A DNA stretch of 64,000 nt from Gari tellinella. Lineage: Eukaryota > Mollusca > Bivalvia > Cardiida > Psammobiidae. The notes beneath the pieces were generated by a model that saw only the letters and a list, made by a program, of their open reading frames with translations, searched no databases and was not told the DNA's origin. Made by a program: the position numbers and the translations under genes. Every line of letters starts with the position of its first letter. The stretch's first letter is position 1. The stretch spans positions 68,204,158 to 68,268,157 of the forward strand of contig OV277864.1 of the NCBI GenBank assembly GCA_922989275.2. Reading direction: 5' to 3'. Shown here in pieces: positions 1-11,300 of the stretch.

Positions 1-150
1 TTTAAACATAATCAAACCTTAAACACACTCAAATCTCACTTAAACATAGTTCAAAGTTAAAATGCCACTGTGCACGTTGAAATAAGGATATGTTTAAATT
101 GAGCGAGTTTTGTGATAAAAATACAATTGAAAAAAAAATATGGAAAAATT

Positions 151-415
151 TGACCCATTCCCCAATAGAAGCGCCTTTCAATTTATTTAATTTATTCCCT
201 CACTGAAGAAAATAGTTATATAATATAATTTTATACAGTCATGAAAATATGTATTATAAGAAATATTTTCTATATTCTAGACAACTGTAGCTTAAAACTG
301 GCTGAAAGTAAAGCAGAATGTGCCTTAAGGCACATTCTGCTTTACTTTCAACCTTCTTTTAGTGGCCACCTATCTTCAATTCTTGAAACAGCTAGGCTAT
401 GGAGTAAAGAGTTAA
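151..415 (-). mobile_element. Family 1 MITE, reverse orientation
   Basis: Slightly degenerate full-length copy. It starts TGACCCATTCCCC, has the ACTGAAGAAAATAGTT segment, the palindrome GTGCCTTAAGGCAC at its centre (about 319-332) and ends GGAGTAAAGAGTTAA. Family 1 ends and the TTAA target are proven by the nested copy at 16753-17004. Confidence 0.8.
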
Positions 416-773
416 AAGAGTTTCAAGAGTTTTATTGTCTCGACTGTATGTGACATTTATCATTACTTTATGCTCACAATCTTTTCCCCGATCTTTCAAT
501 AAGAGAACTATACATGTGTGCAGTGACTACCCATGTAACAATGGAGCCATTCTAGATCAAATAAAACTTGGCTGGTTTCTCGTTAAACTAAAATATACAG
601 TACTGACAAAATATATACTGATCTTAAAATAAAATAATGAAAATTACAGGAAAAGGCATCCATGAGATGTAGAAGAATGCAAATGTTAGTACTTAACAAG
701 ATTCAAGCATGCAAATAATGAAAGAATGTTGAAAGATGTTGAAAGAAAAATGTGCAAACAAACTTAACTCATT

Positions 774-1003
774 GACCTCCAAAATTTCAAATCAACTTTT
801 CCAGTTTCCAATCAAGTCTAATCCATTCTAAAATTTAACAATACATTGCACAATGACAAATAGGGCAGACAGACCCTGATTAGAGGGCACCTATGGGAGC
901 CCTCTAATTCACATGGTCTATGTTTTTTGCATTGGCAAATGTACTCCTAACTAGTGCATTGTTTGTAAATGAAAAGTATTTGCAATAGGGGTTAATGAGT
1001 TAA
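774..1003 (+). mobile_element. Family 2 MITE, degenerate
   Basis: Starts TTAACTCATTGACCTCC, has the AATCAAGTCTAATCCATTCT segment typical of this family, an imperfect hairpin GACCCTGATTAGAGGGCACC / GGAGCCCTCTAATTCACATG, and ends GGGGTTAATGAGTTAA. Substitutions break the hairpin, so this is an old copy. Confidence 0.65.
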
Positions 1004-1382
1004 AAATTGTCAACAAAATACTGAGTACTGCAGTAAAGACGATATTCATTCATTTATATTAAATACGTACAAATAAACAGGTTGACAAAATACCCAAATT
1101 TGAACAGATAAACAAGCTTGAATTGTGTAGTATTTGAATTGTGTAGTACTTTCTAAAATAGTAAAATGATGAATAAAAGCTAAAAAGTGCTGGATGAATG
1201 CAATTATATTTTTCAAGTTTCAAAGAAACTGTACAGTTTTCATAAGAAGATATGCGGAAAAAAAATCAGGCATTACTCAATATTCAATGACCATTAAATG
1301 ACATACCAGCTAAACCTGTGCTAAACATCATTCTGAAGACTGTTTCAGCACTCATTTCATGAAGTAAACCTTTATAGGTCAC

Positions 1383-1633
1383 TTAACCCTTTACTCCATA
1401 GATATGCCTTTTTACGCATTTAATTTATTCTTCCACTAAAGAAAATAGTTCCATTTTATTCCGTAATGACTGTGCAACATAAGAAACATTTTCTATAGTC
1501 TAGCAGATGGTAAATTAAAGCAGGCTGAAAGTAAAGCAGAATGTGCTGTAAGGCACATTCTGCTTTACTTTCAACCTGCTTTAAGAGATCATCCGTCTTC
1601 AAAACAAGAATCAGGTTATAGAGTAATGGAATA
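1383..1633 (-). mobile_element. Family 1 MITE, reverse orientation
   Basis: TTAACCCTTTACTCCATAGA at one end, a near-perfect central hairpin (AAGTAAAGCAGAATGTGC / GCACATTCTGCTTTACTT around 1545), and a decayed GAGTAATGGAATAA at the other end. Confidence 0.8.
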
Positions 1634-2002
1634 ATGCAGGAACAAAATCATACAGAATGCCCCTACAAGAGCCTTCTGCACTATTTGTCATGCATAAACG
1701 GTAATTAAACCTGCAACCTCTCTTTCAACAAGTGCTAATGCATCTTCATCTGAATGTTGATTTCACAGATCTGACCGTACATGTGTTAGATAGGGTAACT
1801 AACGACCTCTGAACCCCTGAATGATCAATCTGCTCCCTCATAGTAGGGTTAACATATCCTTGAGATATAAGATTGTCTGTGTGGCCTCTAGCTTCTGCTT
1901 TTAAAGAAAACTTTTTTCGCTTTAAATATTTTCTTTTCTTTATGCGCACCGTTAAATTATAGTCAATGTTGACTGCTTAACGTATTCTGTAGAAGTAGAC
2001 GT

Positions 2003-2190
2003 TCTACCATTCTGAAAGAATCTGGGAGCCAAACCAGTGTTATAGAATATTCTTCAGTAGTGGTGTGGCTCCCTGCTTCTACCGTTCTGAAAGAAGCTGG
2101 GAGCCAAACAGATTATTCTACAGTAGTGGTGTGGCTCCCAGCTTCTACCATTCTGATGAAAGCTGGAAGCCAAATCAATGTGTTATAGAT
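2003..2190. repeat. Degenerate tandem repeat of about 90 bp, two units
   Basis: The pair of motifs CTACCRTTCTGAAAGAA and AGTGGTGTGGCTCCC recurs at about 2007, 2080 and 2147. Within each unit GCTTCTACC..TTCTGAAAGAAGC and GGCTCCC..GGGAGCC can fold back. No open frame of note crosses it. Confidence 0.6.
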
Positions 2191-2465
2191 TATTCTTCTG
2201 TTTCCAAACAAGAAGTCTTGCATATGATGGTAATAGGCCAAGAAATTCTAGCCAATAGTTAACTGCTCGAAGTTAAATGCAGAAGAAACTGCTACAGAAA
2301 CTGAAGAGATCAGGGTTTCAGTAGTTATATATACAACATAAGGGTTATACAACGTGCTGAATAGCATGCAAATGTAAATACAGTCAATCTTGTGAAGACT
2401 GGTCATCTCTAAAGAACTATGACTGCTTAATGCAGGATGAAAATAATGCAGAAAGCTACTATCCC

Positions 2466-2716
2466 AATACTCCATAACTACACCTTTTTACGCATAAATA
2501 CTTTTAAATAATTCCTCTACTGAAGAAAATAGTTCCACTTTATAGTCATGCATGTGTATCATAAGAAATGTTTTCTATATTCTAGCAGATGGTAGCATAA
2601 AGTAGGCTGAAAGAAAAGCAGAATGTGCCTTAAGGCACATTCTGCTTTACTTTCAACCTGCTTTAAGTGGTCACCCGTCTTCAAATCTAGAAACAGGCTA
2701 TGGGGTAAAGGGTTAA
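2466..2716 (-). mobile_element. Family 1 MITE, reverse orientation
   Basis: ACTCCATAACTACACCTTTT end, CTACTGAAGAAAATAGTTCC segment, intact central hairpin around 2632, and the standard GGCTATGGGGTAAAGGGTTAA-type end. Confidence 0.8.
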
Positions 2717-3480
2717 AGGAGCTTTATGCAATATTTCTATCCTGCATTAAACAACAACCAATAGACAGACAGCCTATTAAGTCTTCTTTTGAATGGTCGT
2801 TTAATACAAGATTGACTGTAATACATGTAATAAATGTAGGATGATGGATGGTTGAGGGGGAAACAATAGGCATGCTGCAATAATGTCTAATGGTACAGTA
2901 CGACATGTTTTCACATGCTGAATTAGCTTCCTCACATACCTCTGTCACACATCCCGACTTACACACGGACAGACAGACTAACAAACAGATAAACAGTGGA
3001 ACAAAAACACAAAGAAACAGCCAGAAGAAATCATAGAACAGGTCACAAACAGTGGAAGTGGGCGGGGAAAAGTTGAAACATCATATATCATATACTCTCT
3101 ATGATTAAACAACACCTGACATCACATGTATGATAAAAACACTCGGCTAGATCTAGACTTTTCTTGTACCAAAAAATAAAAGCATGTTTATGTGCATGGT
3201 TTGGTTTTAAATCATAAATATGCAAACTATAACTATAGTAACCATTTAAACTATAATCTGAAATTTATGAAAAAATCATAGAAATTACATGTACATGATA
3301 AAGCAAAAGAAACAATAATTTCAAAACCTAGATCCAGATAAGGGGAGTGTTTGAAATGCTAAAAGCCTTATGTCTCGGTAAAGCACCATATTGTCACATT
3401 ATTGTGACTATTCATCAAAATCCTCGGAGAGACACTTCTAATGAATAGTCACAACATAGTTTAGGTGGTTTGAATAAGTA

Positions 3481-3671
3481 CAGTCAAAATTGTTTTAAGT
3501 GACTGCTCAATATAGGATTAATCTATAATATTAAGTTTAATGCAAAACAAAAGTAATGCTGAAAGCTCCTACAGGAGCTTTCTGTATTACTTTTGTCTTG
3601 CGCTTAGCTACCACCTGCCTTACAGATAGCAAAGCAGTTTTTTCGATGGTACCTCAAAACAAGTTTGACTG
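3481..3671. mobile_element. Mariner-type MITE with TA duplication
   Basis: 191 bp between TA dinucleotides (3479-3480 and 3672-3673). Terminal inverted repeats CAGTCAAAATTGTTTT and AAAACAAGTTTGACTG. The centre is a hairpin with arms ACAAAAGTAATGCTGAAAGC / GCTTTCTGTATTACTTTTGT around 3567. TA target and CAGT ends are typical of Tc1/mariner elements. No transposase. Confidence 0.75.
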
Positions 3672-4444
3672 TAGTCACAACACAGTATTAAGACCATCCT
3701 AATGAGCAGTCACAACATAGCATCAGGTAGAAACAAGTCATTTTCAATCTTATTCCCTATCTAAAGACCTGCAAGTAAGGAAACATAAGCAGCAAAGTCT
3801 AATGTAAAGCAAGAACAAATCATCAAATAAAGCAAGCCTAGTCTGAAACCTGTGTCCCATAAGACACAATAAGCAAGCGAAATAAAGTAAAACATAAGCT
3901 GCAAGAAGAGAATACAAAAAGTTTGACCCATTTCAGTCTACACTGTTAACAATCAATTCTGAGACTTTCCATGCTTTGTAAACATTAAGTTTCCTTTCTT
4001 AAATTTCATATACGACATGTATGCCATATATGTAGTGTAACCTTAGTTCAGCAGACACATCAGATGACGTCTTAATGCAGCACAAAAGCAAATGTATAAA
4101 GTTCCTTTAGAAGCTTTCTTCATTAAGTTTGTCCTGTATTTTGTACTCTCAGACTATCAAAATGTAGATCCTGATCTGTAGACAGATGTCTCTTTGGTTT
4201 CACACTGGAATATTCATTTTCATGATATGCCTTGGCATAAATGGGTCAACTCAAATAATAACTGCAACAAAAGTAGCGCTAGCCTAAAGAATTGGAGGCG
4301 ACAGAGCAACCAAAGCTTGGTATAGACTAAGACACACTGCATGACCATTTCCCCTCGGACAGTATAAGCAGGACAGCAAGCTTTTCATTAGGGGAAGGTC
4401 CGTCATAGCCAAAGTAAAATAAAGCCAGTACAGTCACACCTGTA

Positions 4445-4832
4445 TTAACCCATTACTCCATAGATACGTGTTTGTACACATTTAATTTATTCCTACACTG
4501 AAGAAAATAGTTCAAATTTATACAGTCATGAATATGTATCATCAGAAACATTTTCTTTATTCTAGCAGATGGTAGCTTAAAGCAGGCTGAAAGTAAAGCA
4601 GAATGCTTTACTTTAACCTGTAGCCCTTAGCCTGTTTCTAGTTTGAAGATAGGGGATCGCTTCAAGCAGGTTGGGTGTAAAACAGAAAGCACCTTAGGCA
4701 CATTATGCTTTACTTTCAACCTGTTTGAAGCTACCATCTGGTAGGATAGAACAAGAATGTATAAATGGAAATAATTTTCTTCAGTGGAGTAATTGATTAA
4801 AGGAATAAAAAGGTGTATCAATGGTGTAATAA
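4445..4832. mobile_element. Two joined Family 1 pieces in opposite orientation
   Basis: 4445-4621 is the left part of a reverse copy (TTAACCCATTACTCCATAGA, then the hairpin arm). It is cut off and followed at 4622-4832 by a forward copy (AGCCTGTTTCTAGTTTGAAG ... CTTCAGTGGAGTAATTGATT). Both are diverged. Confidence 0.6.
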
Positions 4833-5853
4833 TGCTTACGCCTGCAAAAACCCTGTGGTGTGGCTACTCATTACAAAAGACGATTCTAATGAGTCACAAC
4901 ATCATAAGATTTGGTGAAGACAATGCAGGAATTGTTGGAAATTACAGGTAACTACCTCTTATCTTAACCCCTGAAGCTCGTACACAAGCTTAACACAAGT
5001 ATGACTGCATTCTTTATACTTTTCACCCTTATGCAAGAGCAGATTTCCAAAGCTAGCACATAAGCAGAGGAGTCATGTGACAAAATATAAAGAAATAATT
5101 TGAGAGCTGCCATCTAACATTTGCATCAAATAAATCAACTTGCAAAGAAAAGTGGTTCACATAATTTGAATATGATATGCCAGATATTCTAAGCCATTCA
5201 AATGAAGAGTAAAATTTAAGCTATTTGAAATGAAAATTTTAATTTCAAATGTTCACTAGCTTCTCAATAATAAGTATTCTTTTATGAACTGCTACACCAG
5301 CACATTCATATGTAATCATTAATGCGTTTAGATATATGTTAACCAGCCATTTAGAGACAAATTAATTATTCTTCCATTAAGATGGCAACTTATTGCAGGA
5401 CAGAAGTAATGCAGAAAGTTACTTCAAGAGGTGTCTGCACGACCTTTGTCCAGCAAGTTGTAACCTTTCTTATTGGGTCTCCATGCCTCTTCAATGATTG
5501 GCACTGTATTCGTTTAGACCACAACTAAATGTAGGACAAAAGTAATGCAGAGCTTTCTGCATTACTTCTGTCCTGCATAAAACAGTAAACTGCCTTTATG
5601 AAAAACTTTTTTAATTCTTGGCTACTGAATACAGATTTTAACTATAATTTAATTCGGCAAAATCAGAACAAACCTAAAGTAAATAGCAAGGACTATTGTA
5701 GCTTATTCCTTCTATCATTGTCGTGTTCTCTGGAACATATATTTTGGTGTCGACAGATATTGGGGACACAGGACTACACAGTACACTAAACAATTGGTAC
5801 ACATATATCCGGCCTTACAAAAACAGCCATGCCCTCGATGGCGGGCCACTTAC

Positions 5854-5943
5854 CTTTGGATTAGCCTGTTGTCTCTCACGCTGGTTGTCGCCTCTGTGGG
5901 GTGACACTGTGGTGTCCTGGTCACGGGACGATATAGGGGTCGG
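5854..5943 (-). CDS. CSNK1G: CK1-gamma exon F (start of the C-terminal tail)
   Basis: Internal exon of 90 nt, 30 codons, phase 0 at both ends, on the minus strand. It reads PTPISSRDQDTTVSPHRGDN and then QRERQQANPK. The family sequence continues from the kinase domain with a hydrophobic residue and PTP(V/I), then a polar tail with an HRD/HRG-like patch and Gln-rich stretch, so this is the expected next exon after exon E. Acceptor: CTCTTACCAG. Donor: CCAAAG/GTAAGT at 5853-5852. Its base composition is visibly richer in G and C than the surrounding intron. The exon is easily missed because the open frame is short. The final exon, expected to bear the Cys-rich/basic membrane-anchor motif, was searched for by eye in 1-5853 and not found. 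Confidence 0.88.
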
Positions 5944-6066
5944 CTGGTAAGAGGACAGAGTCACAGTTAAAATATGGCAGTCCAAATATAGAGAAGATAT
6001 AATCCCAGTCTGCTAGACACAGCTATAAGCCTATCACAAGTAACATGTTTGTTAGAAATACTGGTA

Positions 6067-6271
6067 CAGTCATGCTCGTGTTGAGATGGCCATAAATTAG
6101 GAGACATGTATCTCTCAAAAGATAGATCACAGCTTAATGCAGGATACAGGGTAAGCAGAAAGCTCCTACAGGAGCTTTTTTCTGCTTTACCTGTGTTGTG
6201 CATTAAGCTACGACCAGAACCAAAGACTACACATTGATCTTGAGAGCAACTGCTTCACATAAGTTTGACAG
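6067..6271. mobile_element. Mariner-type hairpin MITE
   Basis: Begins TA/CAGTCATGCTCGTGTTGAG and ends near TAAGTTTGACAGCGTA. The hairpin core GCAGAAAGCTCC / GGAGCTTTTTTCTGC is centred near 6163, with TAATGCAGG..CTGCATTA-like outer arms. Confidence 0.5.
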
Positions 6272-6549
6272 CGTAAGCTGTAGTTTTTGCTCATAGTTGA
6301 AGCACTCACATCATTATATCACTTATCACTTCTTGATTTTCTTTCTATTTTCTTAATCTTTTTATTTTTTCAATACAAGGATAAGCAATCGAGTTTGCTC
6401 AAGTGAGCTCAGAGTGTGTCTAGAAGGCTGTGGTATTTCAAGGGAGTCATGGGTAATTCATATAGGTGTCTATTTATTATGACATATCTTGTTAAGAATC
6501 TATTTATCAATATTCTCCTATTCTCTTATTTACAGCTGGGCCTATGCTA

Positions 6550-6645
6550 TCAAAGCCTTTGAGGGGAGTCTTAGATCTGTCTCAAGCTTTCAATTGGTCA
6601 GATTTAAGCAGAATGCTCAAATCTGACCAATCAAAATCTTGAGAA
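6550..6645. repeat. Hairpin repeat with TTGGTCAGATT arms
   Basis: Inverted arms TCAAGCTTTCAATTGGTCAG and CTGACCAATCAAAATCTTGA flank a short loop. The same arm sequence occurs at about 39565-39620 and at 60726-60898, so this is a separate repeat family. A flanking direct CTTTGAG..GGGAGTCT piece suggests decayed outer ends. Confidence 0.55.
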
Positions 6646-6723
6646 CTATTCCTACGTGTCTTACTTGTGCTTGCATTCTATTCTGTATGACCTCTCTTGA
6701 ACAACTGGCCATAAAATTAGGTA

Positions 6724-6952
6724 CAGAGAAGACATTATTCTCTCCTGTTTAAATGAAACTAAAGGCAATGAAATAAAATGTAGAAAATGAGAGGGTTTTT
6801 TTTATCATGATCTTTTTAATCCACGAGGCAAACAGTTTGGAGCCTGATAAGACACTGAGTTACTCAGCATCTGATCTGACTCAATAATGTTTGTAAAGAA
6901 AACAATTTTTAGCACAAATATGTATATAGGGAATGAAATGTCTTCTCCACTG
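6724..6952. mobile_element. TA-flanked MITE, CAGTGGAGAA-end family
   Basis: 229 bp between TA dinucleotides (6722-6723, 6953-6954). Ends CAGAGAAGACATT and AATGTCTTCTCCACTG. Inside are GTTTGGAGCCTGATAAGACAC and CAAAAATTGTTTTC-like subterminal blocks shared with 7649-7894. Confidence 0.7.
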
Positions 6953-7648
6953 TACCTGCATAAAGCAGAACAAATGTAATACAGAAGGCTCCTACAGTTG
7001 CTTTCTGCATTACTTTCATCCTGCATTAACTACCACTAGCTACTTTTATTGTTGAGTGCTGTTTAAGGTTCTGCTTCTATATACAATCAAAACTGTTCAA
7101 TGACATTTAATTCAGCTAAATGGTAATTTCTAGCCAGGAAGCAACTTAAAGATGGATAGAAGGCAAACAAAGTTGCTGTGAGCATGATGTTTGTCCTTCA
7201 TAAACCAGTATTTACTCTACTTCAAATGAACAATTACAGTTTCCAATTAAGTCCAGTCCATTTTTGGCTATTAAAAGTTGTTTTTACACTGCATTTTAAA
7301 ATGACAAACAATGCAGACACTGATCATAGTGCTCCTAAAGAAGCTGATCAGGAGCTTTACTATTTGCATAGGACAAGTCTACTTGTTGGGTTCAACTTGT
7401 TAAGACTACAAATGCATTTTGTCTTTGAACAGATTTGACCGCATCATATGCTAAAAAGACAGCTGTGACAGTTACAGAGACAAAATTATTTCTGGTTTAT
7501 TTCTAGATAAACACAAACTGGGGGATCAAACAGTTTCAAGCTCTGAATCCAAATAGTGTGTGTGTTTTCAGAAGTGGCAGCCTATTACAATCAGTAGCCT
7601 AGCTGAGAGTTAAGCTGAGAGACAACAATTAACCCTTTCCTCCACATA

Positions 7649-7894
7649 CAGTGGAGAATGTGTTATTCTTTCCCAATAAACGTGTTTACGCTAAAATTAT
7701 TATTTGCAGTGCAAACAGTTTGGAGCCAGATCAGATGCCGGGTAACCCGGCGTCTGATCAAGCTCCAAACTGTTTGCCACCATAATAAACATGACTTATC
7801 AGAATTGTCCAAAAGATGTACTTTTCTACGTTTTAGTGCTTTGCGTTTGCATACGTTTGCGTTTAAACGGGAAAGAATAACAGATTCTCCACTG
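7649..7894. mobile_element. TA-flanked MITE, CAGTGGAGAA-end family (best copy)
   Basis: 246 bp between TA duplications (7647-7648, 7895-7896). Ends CAGTGGAGAATGTGTTATTC and GAATAACAGATTCTCCACTG. The centre is a long hairpin: AAACAGTTTGGAGCCAGATC and its mirror around a CCGGGTAACCCGG core near 7743. Best-preserved copy, so it defines the family ends. Confidence 0.8.
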
Positions 7895-7954
7895 TACACC
7901 CTTTTGAACACCTATACTTTCACATACATGTAGATGATTTTACTCTTGTCACAA

Positions 7955-8203
7955 TTAACCCATTATCCCATAGTTTGTTTCTAGTTTTGAAGACAGGTAC
8001 CATATAATGCAGGTTGAAAGTAAAGCAGAATGCTCCTAAATGAGCATTCTGCTTTACTTTCAGCTTGCTTTACACTCCCATCTGGAAATGTACTAGAAAT
8101 GCCTTTTATATTTTAAGTTCAAGAAGTCCTAGCTGGGAACTACTTTTTTTGTGCATGAATAATTAAAACCGTTAAAAGGTGTATTTATGGAGTAATGGGT
8201 TAA
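7955..8203 (+). mobile_element. Family 1 MITE, forward orientation
   Basis: 249 bp, TTAA at both ends: TTAACCCATTATCCCATAG ... TATGGAGTAATGGGTTAA. Hairpin centre at about 8036. Here the loop is TCCTAAATGAGCA, so the central TTAA has been lost. Confidence 0.85.
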
Positions 8204-8519
8204 TGCACTCAAAATGAAGATTCATTTGTATTAAATACACATGGTTTCCTAACTCAAGATGAAAGTAAAGAAGAAAGCATCTGCATGAGCTTTCTACTAA
8301 ACTTTCTTCTTAGTTAGATATAGACCATTTGCACTGGTTGGCTTTGGAGGAAAGAATTACTTGAGAAAGAGCCATCATGACCTTTTACCAAAGCGGTTTA
8401 ATTTGAGGCTTGGCACAGAGGAATCAGGTTAGGCAAGGGTTCAAGTCTAAACAGAAATCATTAACCCTTAGCCTGCTAATTATTGTTTGGCAACATTGTG
8501 CAAAGAATCTGACACTATT

Positions 8520-8640
8520 TAACCCTAAAGGTGCTGGAATCATTCTTTGAAAACAGTGTAGACCCAGATCAGAGGGCTCCTTCAGGAGCCCTCTGATCAG
8601 GGTCTGCACTGTTTGTCATTTTTCAAAATACATAGGGAAC
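8520..8640. repeat. Family 2 hairpin core
   Basis: ACAGTGTAGACCCAGATCAG then AGGGCTCC TTCA GGAGCCCT and CTGATCAGGGTCTGCACTGT form a perfect-looking hairpin centred at 8582. The outer Family 2 ends are diverged; the left side begins TTTAACCCTAAAGGTGCTGG. Confidence 0.65.
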
Positions 8641-8958
8641 AAACCCTTGAGAGACCATGTAAAAAAACATGTATCATACATTATACAGGATAAGCTAACT
8701 TTAAATTCAGCAAGATAAGAATTAAACATAGTCAATCTGACACTCATACAAATTATTTTGTTTTTGTGCATGTCAGTCTCTTTTTCGAGGAAAAGGCATA
8801 ATTATTTTTAAAGGAAAACAAATTATGAACAATATTTTTTATACAAACAACAGCAGACTAATGGTTAACCTAAAACAGCCTCTTTTCAGCACAAAAGTAG
8901 AGATTCACAACAGGCAAATGAGAATATCTGCTTAATTAACAAGAGTAATCAAGATATT

Positions 8959-9136
8959 TTTAACCCATTACTATAATGGGCCCATAGCCTATTTCTAGTT
9001 TTTGGAAACAGGTGGGGACTTAAAGCAGGTTGAAAGTAAAGCAGAATGTGCCTTAAGGCACATTCTGCTTTACTTTGAACCTGCTTTAAGAGGTCACCTG
9101 TCTTCAAAACAAGAAACTGGCTATTTAATAGGTTAA
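8959..9136. mobile_element. Fully palindromic Family 1 derivative
   Basis: Both halves are the left half of Family 1: CCATAGCCTATTTCTAGTTT... on one side and its mirror AAGAGGTCACCTGTCTTCAA, AACAAGAAACTGGCTAT on the other, joined at the hairpin centre GTGCCTTAAGGCAC (about 9055). Normal copies have different left and right halves, so this looks like a head-to-head dimer. Confidence 0.65.
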
Positions 9137-9469
9137 CAAGCCTGTTAACACTAATCTTGTTGAGGGTAATCTGTGTACACAGGGGTACTGTTCTAGTAAC
9201 ATGTATCATCTATTAGAAGTTAAGGTGGAAATTGTTGACTCTGATTATACAGAAAGCGATAGTCTAGCTATATAAGAATAACCAAGATCACTCTGCTTGG
9301 AGAGATATAGCATATGCCAGTTAGATACAGGTTCACCCTTTCCCTTGTAGCTTTTGTTTTCACTCTTGAACCATTTAACCACAGTGAATGCATAATATAT
9401 ATATAATACAGGTAGGTCCCTTAATATTCATTTCCTTAACCCTTAAATCCACCGGTATCTGACTGTGTT

Positions 9470-9565
9470 TAAGGAAGATGTTTGCTTAAAACATGATGGA
9501 AGTAAAATAGAAAGCTCCTTCAGGAGCTTTCTGCTTTACTTTCACCTTGCTTTAAGCCTACATCT
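9470..9565. repeat. Hairpin core of the AGAAAGCTCC type
   Basis: TTTGCTTAAAACATGATGGA and AGTAAAATAGAAAGCTCC pair with GGAGCTTTCTGCTTTACTTT and CACCTTGCTTTAAGC about a centre near 9518. This is the core found in the pogo-like elements at 12761 and 36995; outer ends are not clear here. Confidence 0.6.
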
Positions 9566-10145
9566 TTAGTCAATAAAATAAATTTTGCACTTATGTGGAG
9601 ACATAGGTAGAGATGCTCAAAGATGGTTTTATGTAAGTAGAGGTGCTTTTATGGAGGAAAGGGTTAAGGAGCCAAAAGTCTTAATCTTTAAACTATAACG
9701 CATTATCCAACAGTGAAAAGATTGCATGGTGTATTTCATTTTCCTAGGAAGCCTATTTCACTGCATGTAAATAAACCAGTCAAAAGTCTATATATATAGA
9801 CATATACGGCCAATTCCTCTAGGCTGCAATCAATATGAAGCAAGATGGATATATTCTTGCGAAAGAAATTAGGATGTGGGATAAGATTTTTGACTAGGTA
9901 TGACATTAAGAATATACCAACAGTATTATTAGTAAACAAATGATATGGTACCTGTCTGAAAAGGACACCAATATATTGTCTCTATATTGTTTAACCCCAT
10001 CCCCCTATTATATAACACACCTTATGACACTTTTACCTATACCTCATAAAAATGTTTTTTTGCAGCTTCTTAAATGTCCTGATAAAAAGTCAAAGAAAAC
10101 TTTTTCTGCATTCTGATAGGAGGATGCTTTACCCAACCATCTGTC

Positions 10146-10395
10146 TTAACCCTTTGAACCCTAGTCCCGCATATAGGCGTCCTTTTCTAACAGTGTACAT
10201 GTGAATAGTACACTTGTCCTGTGCAAACAGTGAAGGCCCAGATCAGAGGGCTCCGAAAGGAGCCCTCTGATCAGGGTCTTCACTGTTTGTCAGTAATGCC
10301 AAAATTGACAAAACATCTCTTAAAAGTCAGAAATGGACTAAACTAAAATAGAAACTGGAATTGTCCATTTAAAGTGTCAGGGAGAAATGAGTTAA
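10146..10395 (-). mobile_element. Family 2 MITE, intact
   Basis: 250 bp including TTAA at both ends: TTAACCCTTTGAACCCTAGT, CCCGCATATAGGCGTCC ... GAAATGAGTTAA. The central hairpin around 10258 is CAGATCAGAGGGCTCC/GGAGCCCTCTGATCAGG. It matches the copy at 33550-33800, which proves the TTAA target. Confidence 0.85.
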
Positions 10396-11086
10396 ACACT
10401 GAAAACACATCAAGCTACATGGAAAAAGATTAAAACAGCTAACTGTTGGTAGGTTAACTAGTTTGTTTGAAACTGATTACATGCTAGAGATGTCCTAGTT
10501 GTATTGCAAGGCTAGATAATTTTTAAAATGTTGCGGAAATTCAACTTTTGAAGACAAAGTGAAAGAGCAGGTCTAAAAAGCCAGCATCTTGCAGCCATAC
10601 GAGCCCTGTGGTATGCAGAATCAATTTGTTCCTTCCCTCTTAATTTGTATCTAATGCTATGGTCCAATTTTGCAAGCTGTCATTCAAAAAAGAACTCTGT
10701 GGAATCACAACGTGTTGCTGCCAAAAATGAAGTGAAAGAGATCTTACATCTTTTCCTAGAATTAGCATACATGTATATTGATGCTTTTCGAAAGCAGTGC
10801 AGATCCAGATCAGACAGCTCCTTCAGTTTTCTTTTCTGATAGGATCTGTCAGATATCAATCTCCACTCTCTCCTAGTGAGATTTTCCTTATTTCATTAGA
10901 CAGTGTAATAGTACAAATTATAAATGTTCATTGTGGGCCCAGTTTTATACATGAATATTCAGCTGGAGACGGGTCAAAACATTCCTCAGCCCTAAAATAG
11001 CTTTCTGCATTTTTAAATTAATTTCGTCCTGCATTTGGCAATCTCTTGTGCCTTTGACATCTCCCTAATTTTTAATGCTCTTCAGC

Positions 11087-11300
11087 TTAACCCTTAGCCC
11101 GCCAAATAAATTGTCGTCTGCTATATTTCTCGTCTGCTTCAAGTTTCAAAGTGCTTAAAAGTTGCTCAAAATTGCTGAAAATGTTGTCCGAGTGTCAAAC
11201 AGCTTGGATCCGGATGAGACGCCGAGTTACTCGGCGTCTCATCCAGATCCAAGCTGTTTGCATATGGAGCTATAGTCGTGAGTGGCAGGCTAAGGGTTAA
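11087..11300 (+). mobile_element. Family 3 MITE, intact copy 1
   Basis: 214 bp from TTAA to TTAA, ends CCCTTAGCCCGCCA and TGGCAGGCTAAGGG (one mismatch). Hairpin centre GACGCCGAGTTACTCGGCGTC at about 11223. It differs from the copy at 31091-31304 at only five positions that I could count. Confidence 0.9.

Larger units (their letters stand above)
1..5853 (-). other. Intron downstream of exon F (incomplete)
   Basis: Presumed intron of the CK1-gamma gene; its end is not in the window. It contains Family 1 copies (151-415, 1383-1633, 2466-2716, 4445-4832), a Family 2 copy (774-1003), a mariner-type MITE (3481-3671), a degenerate tandem repeat (2003-2190) and relics of the CAGGGCTCC family near 3330-3475. 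3700-4440 and 4840-5390 hold no structure I can name. I saw no coding exon here on either strand. Confidence 0.6.

Noticed and set aside
4220..4420. Possible last CK1-gamma exon on the minus strand
   Set aside because: The GC is a little higher, but no frame shows the expected TNGEL or Cys-rich/basic tail, and no convincing acceptor was found.
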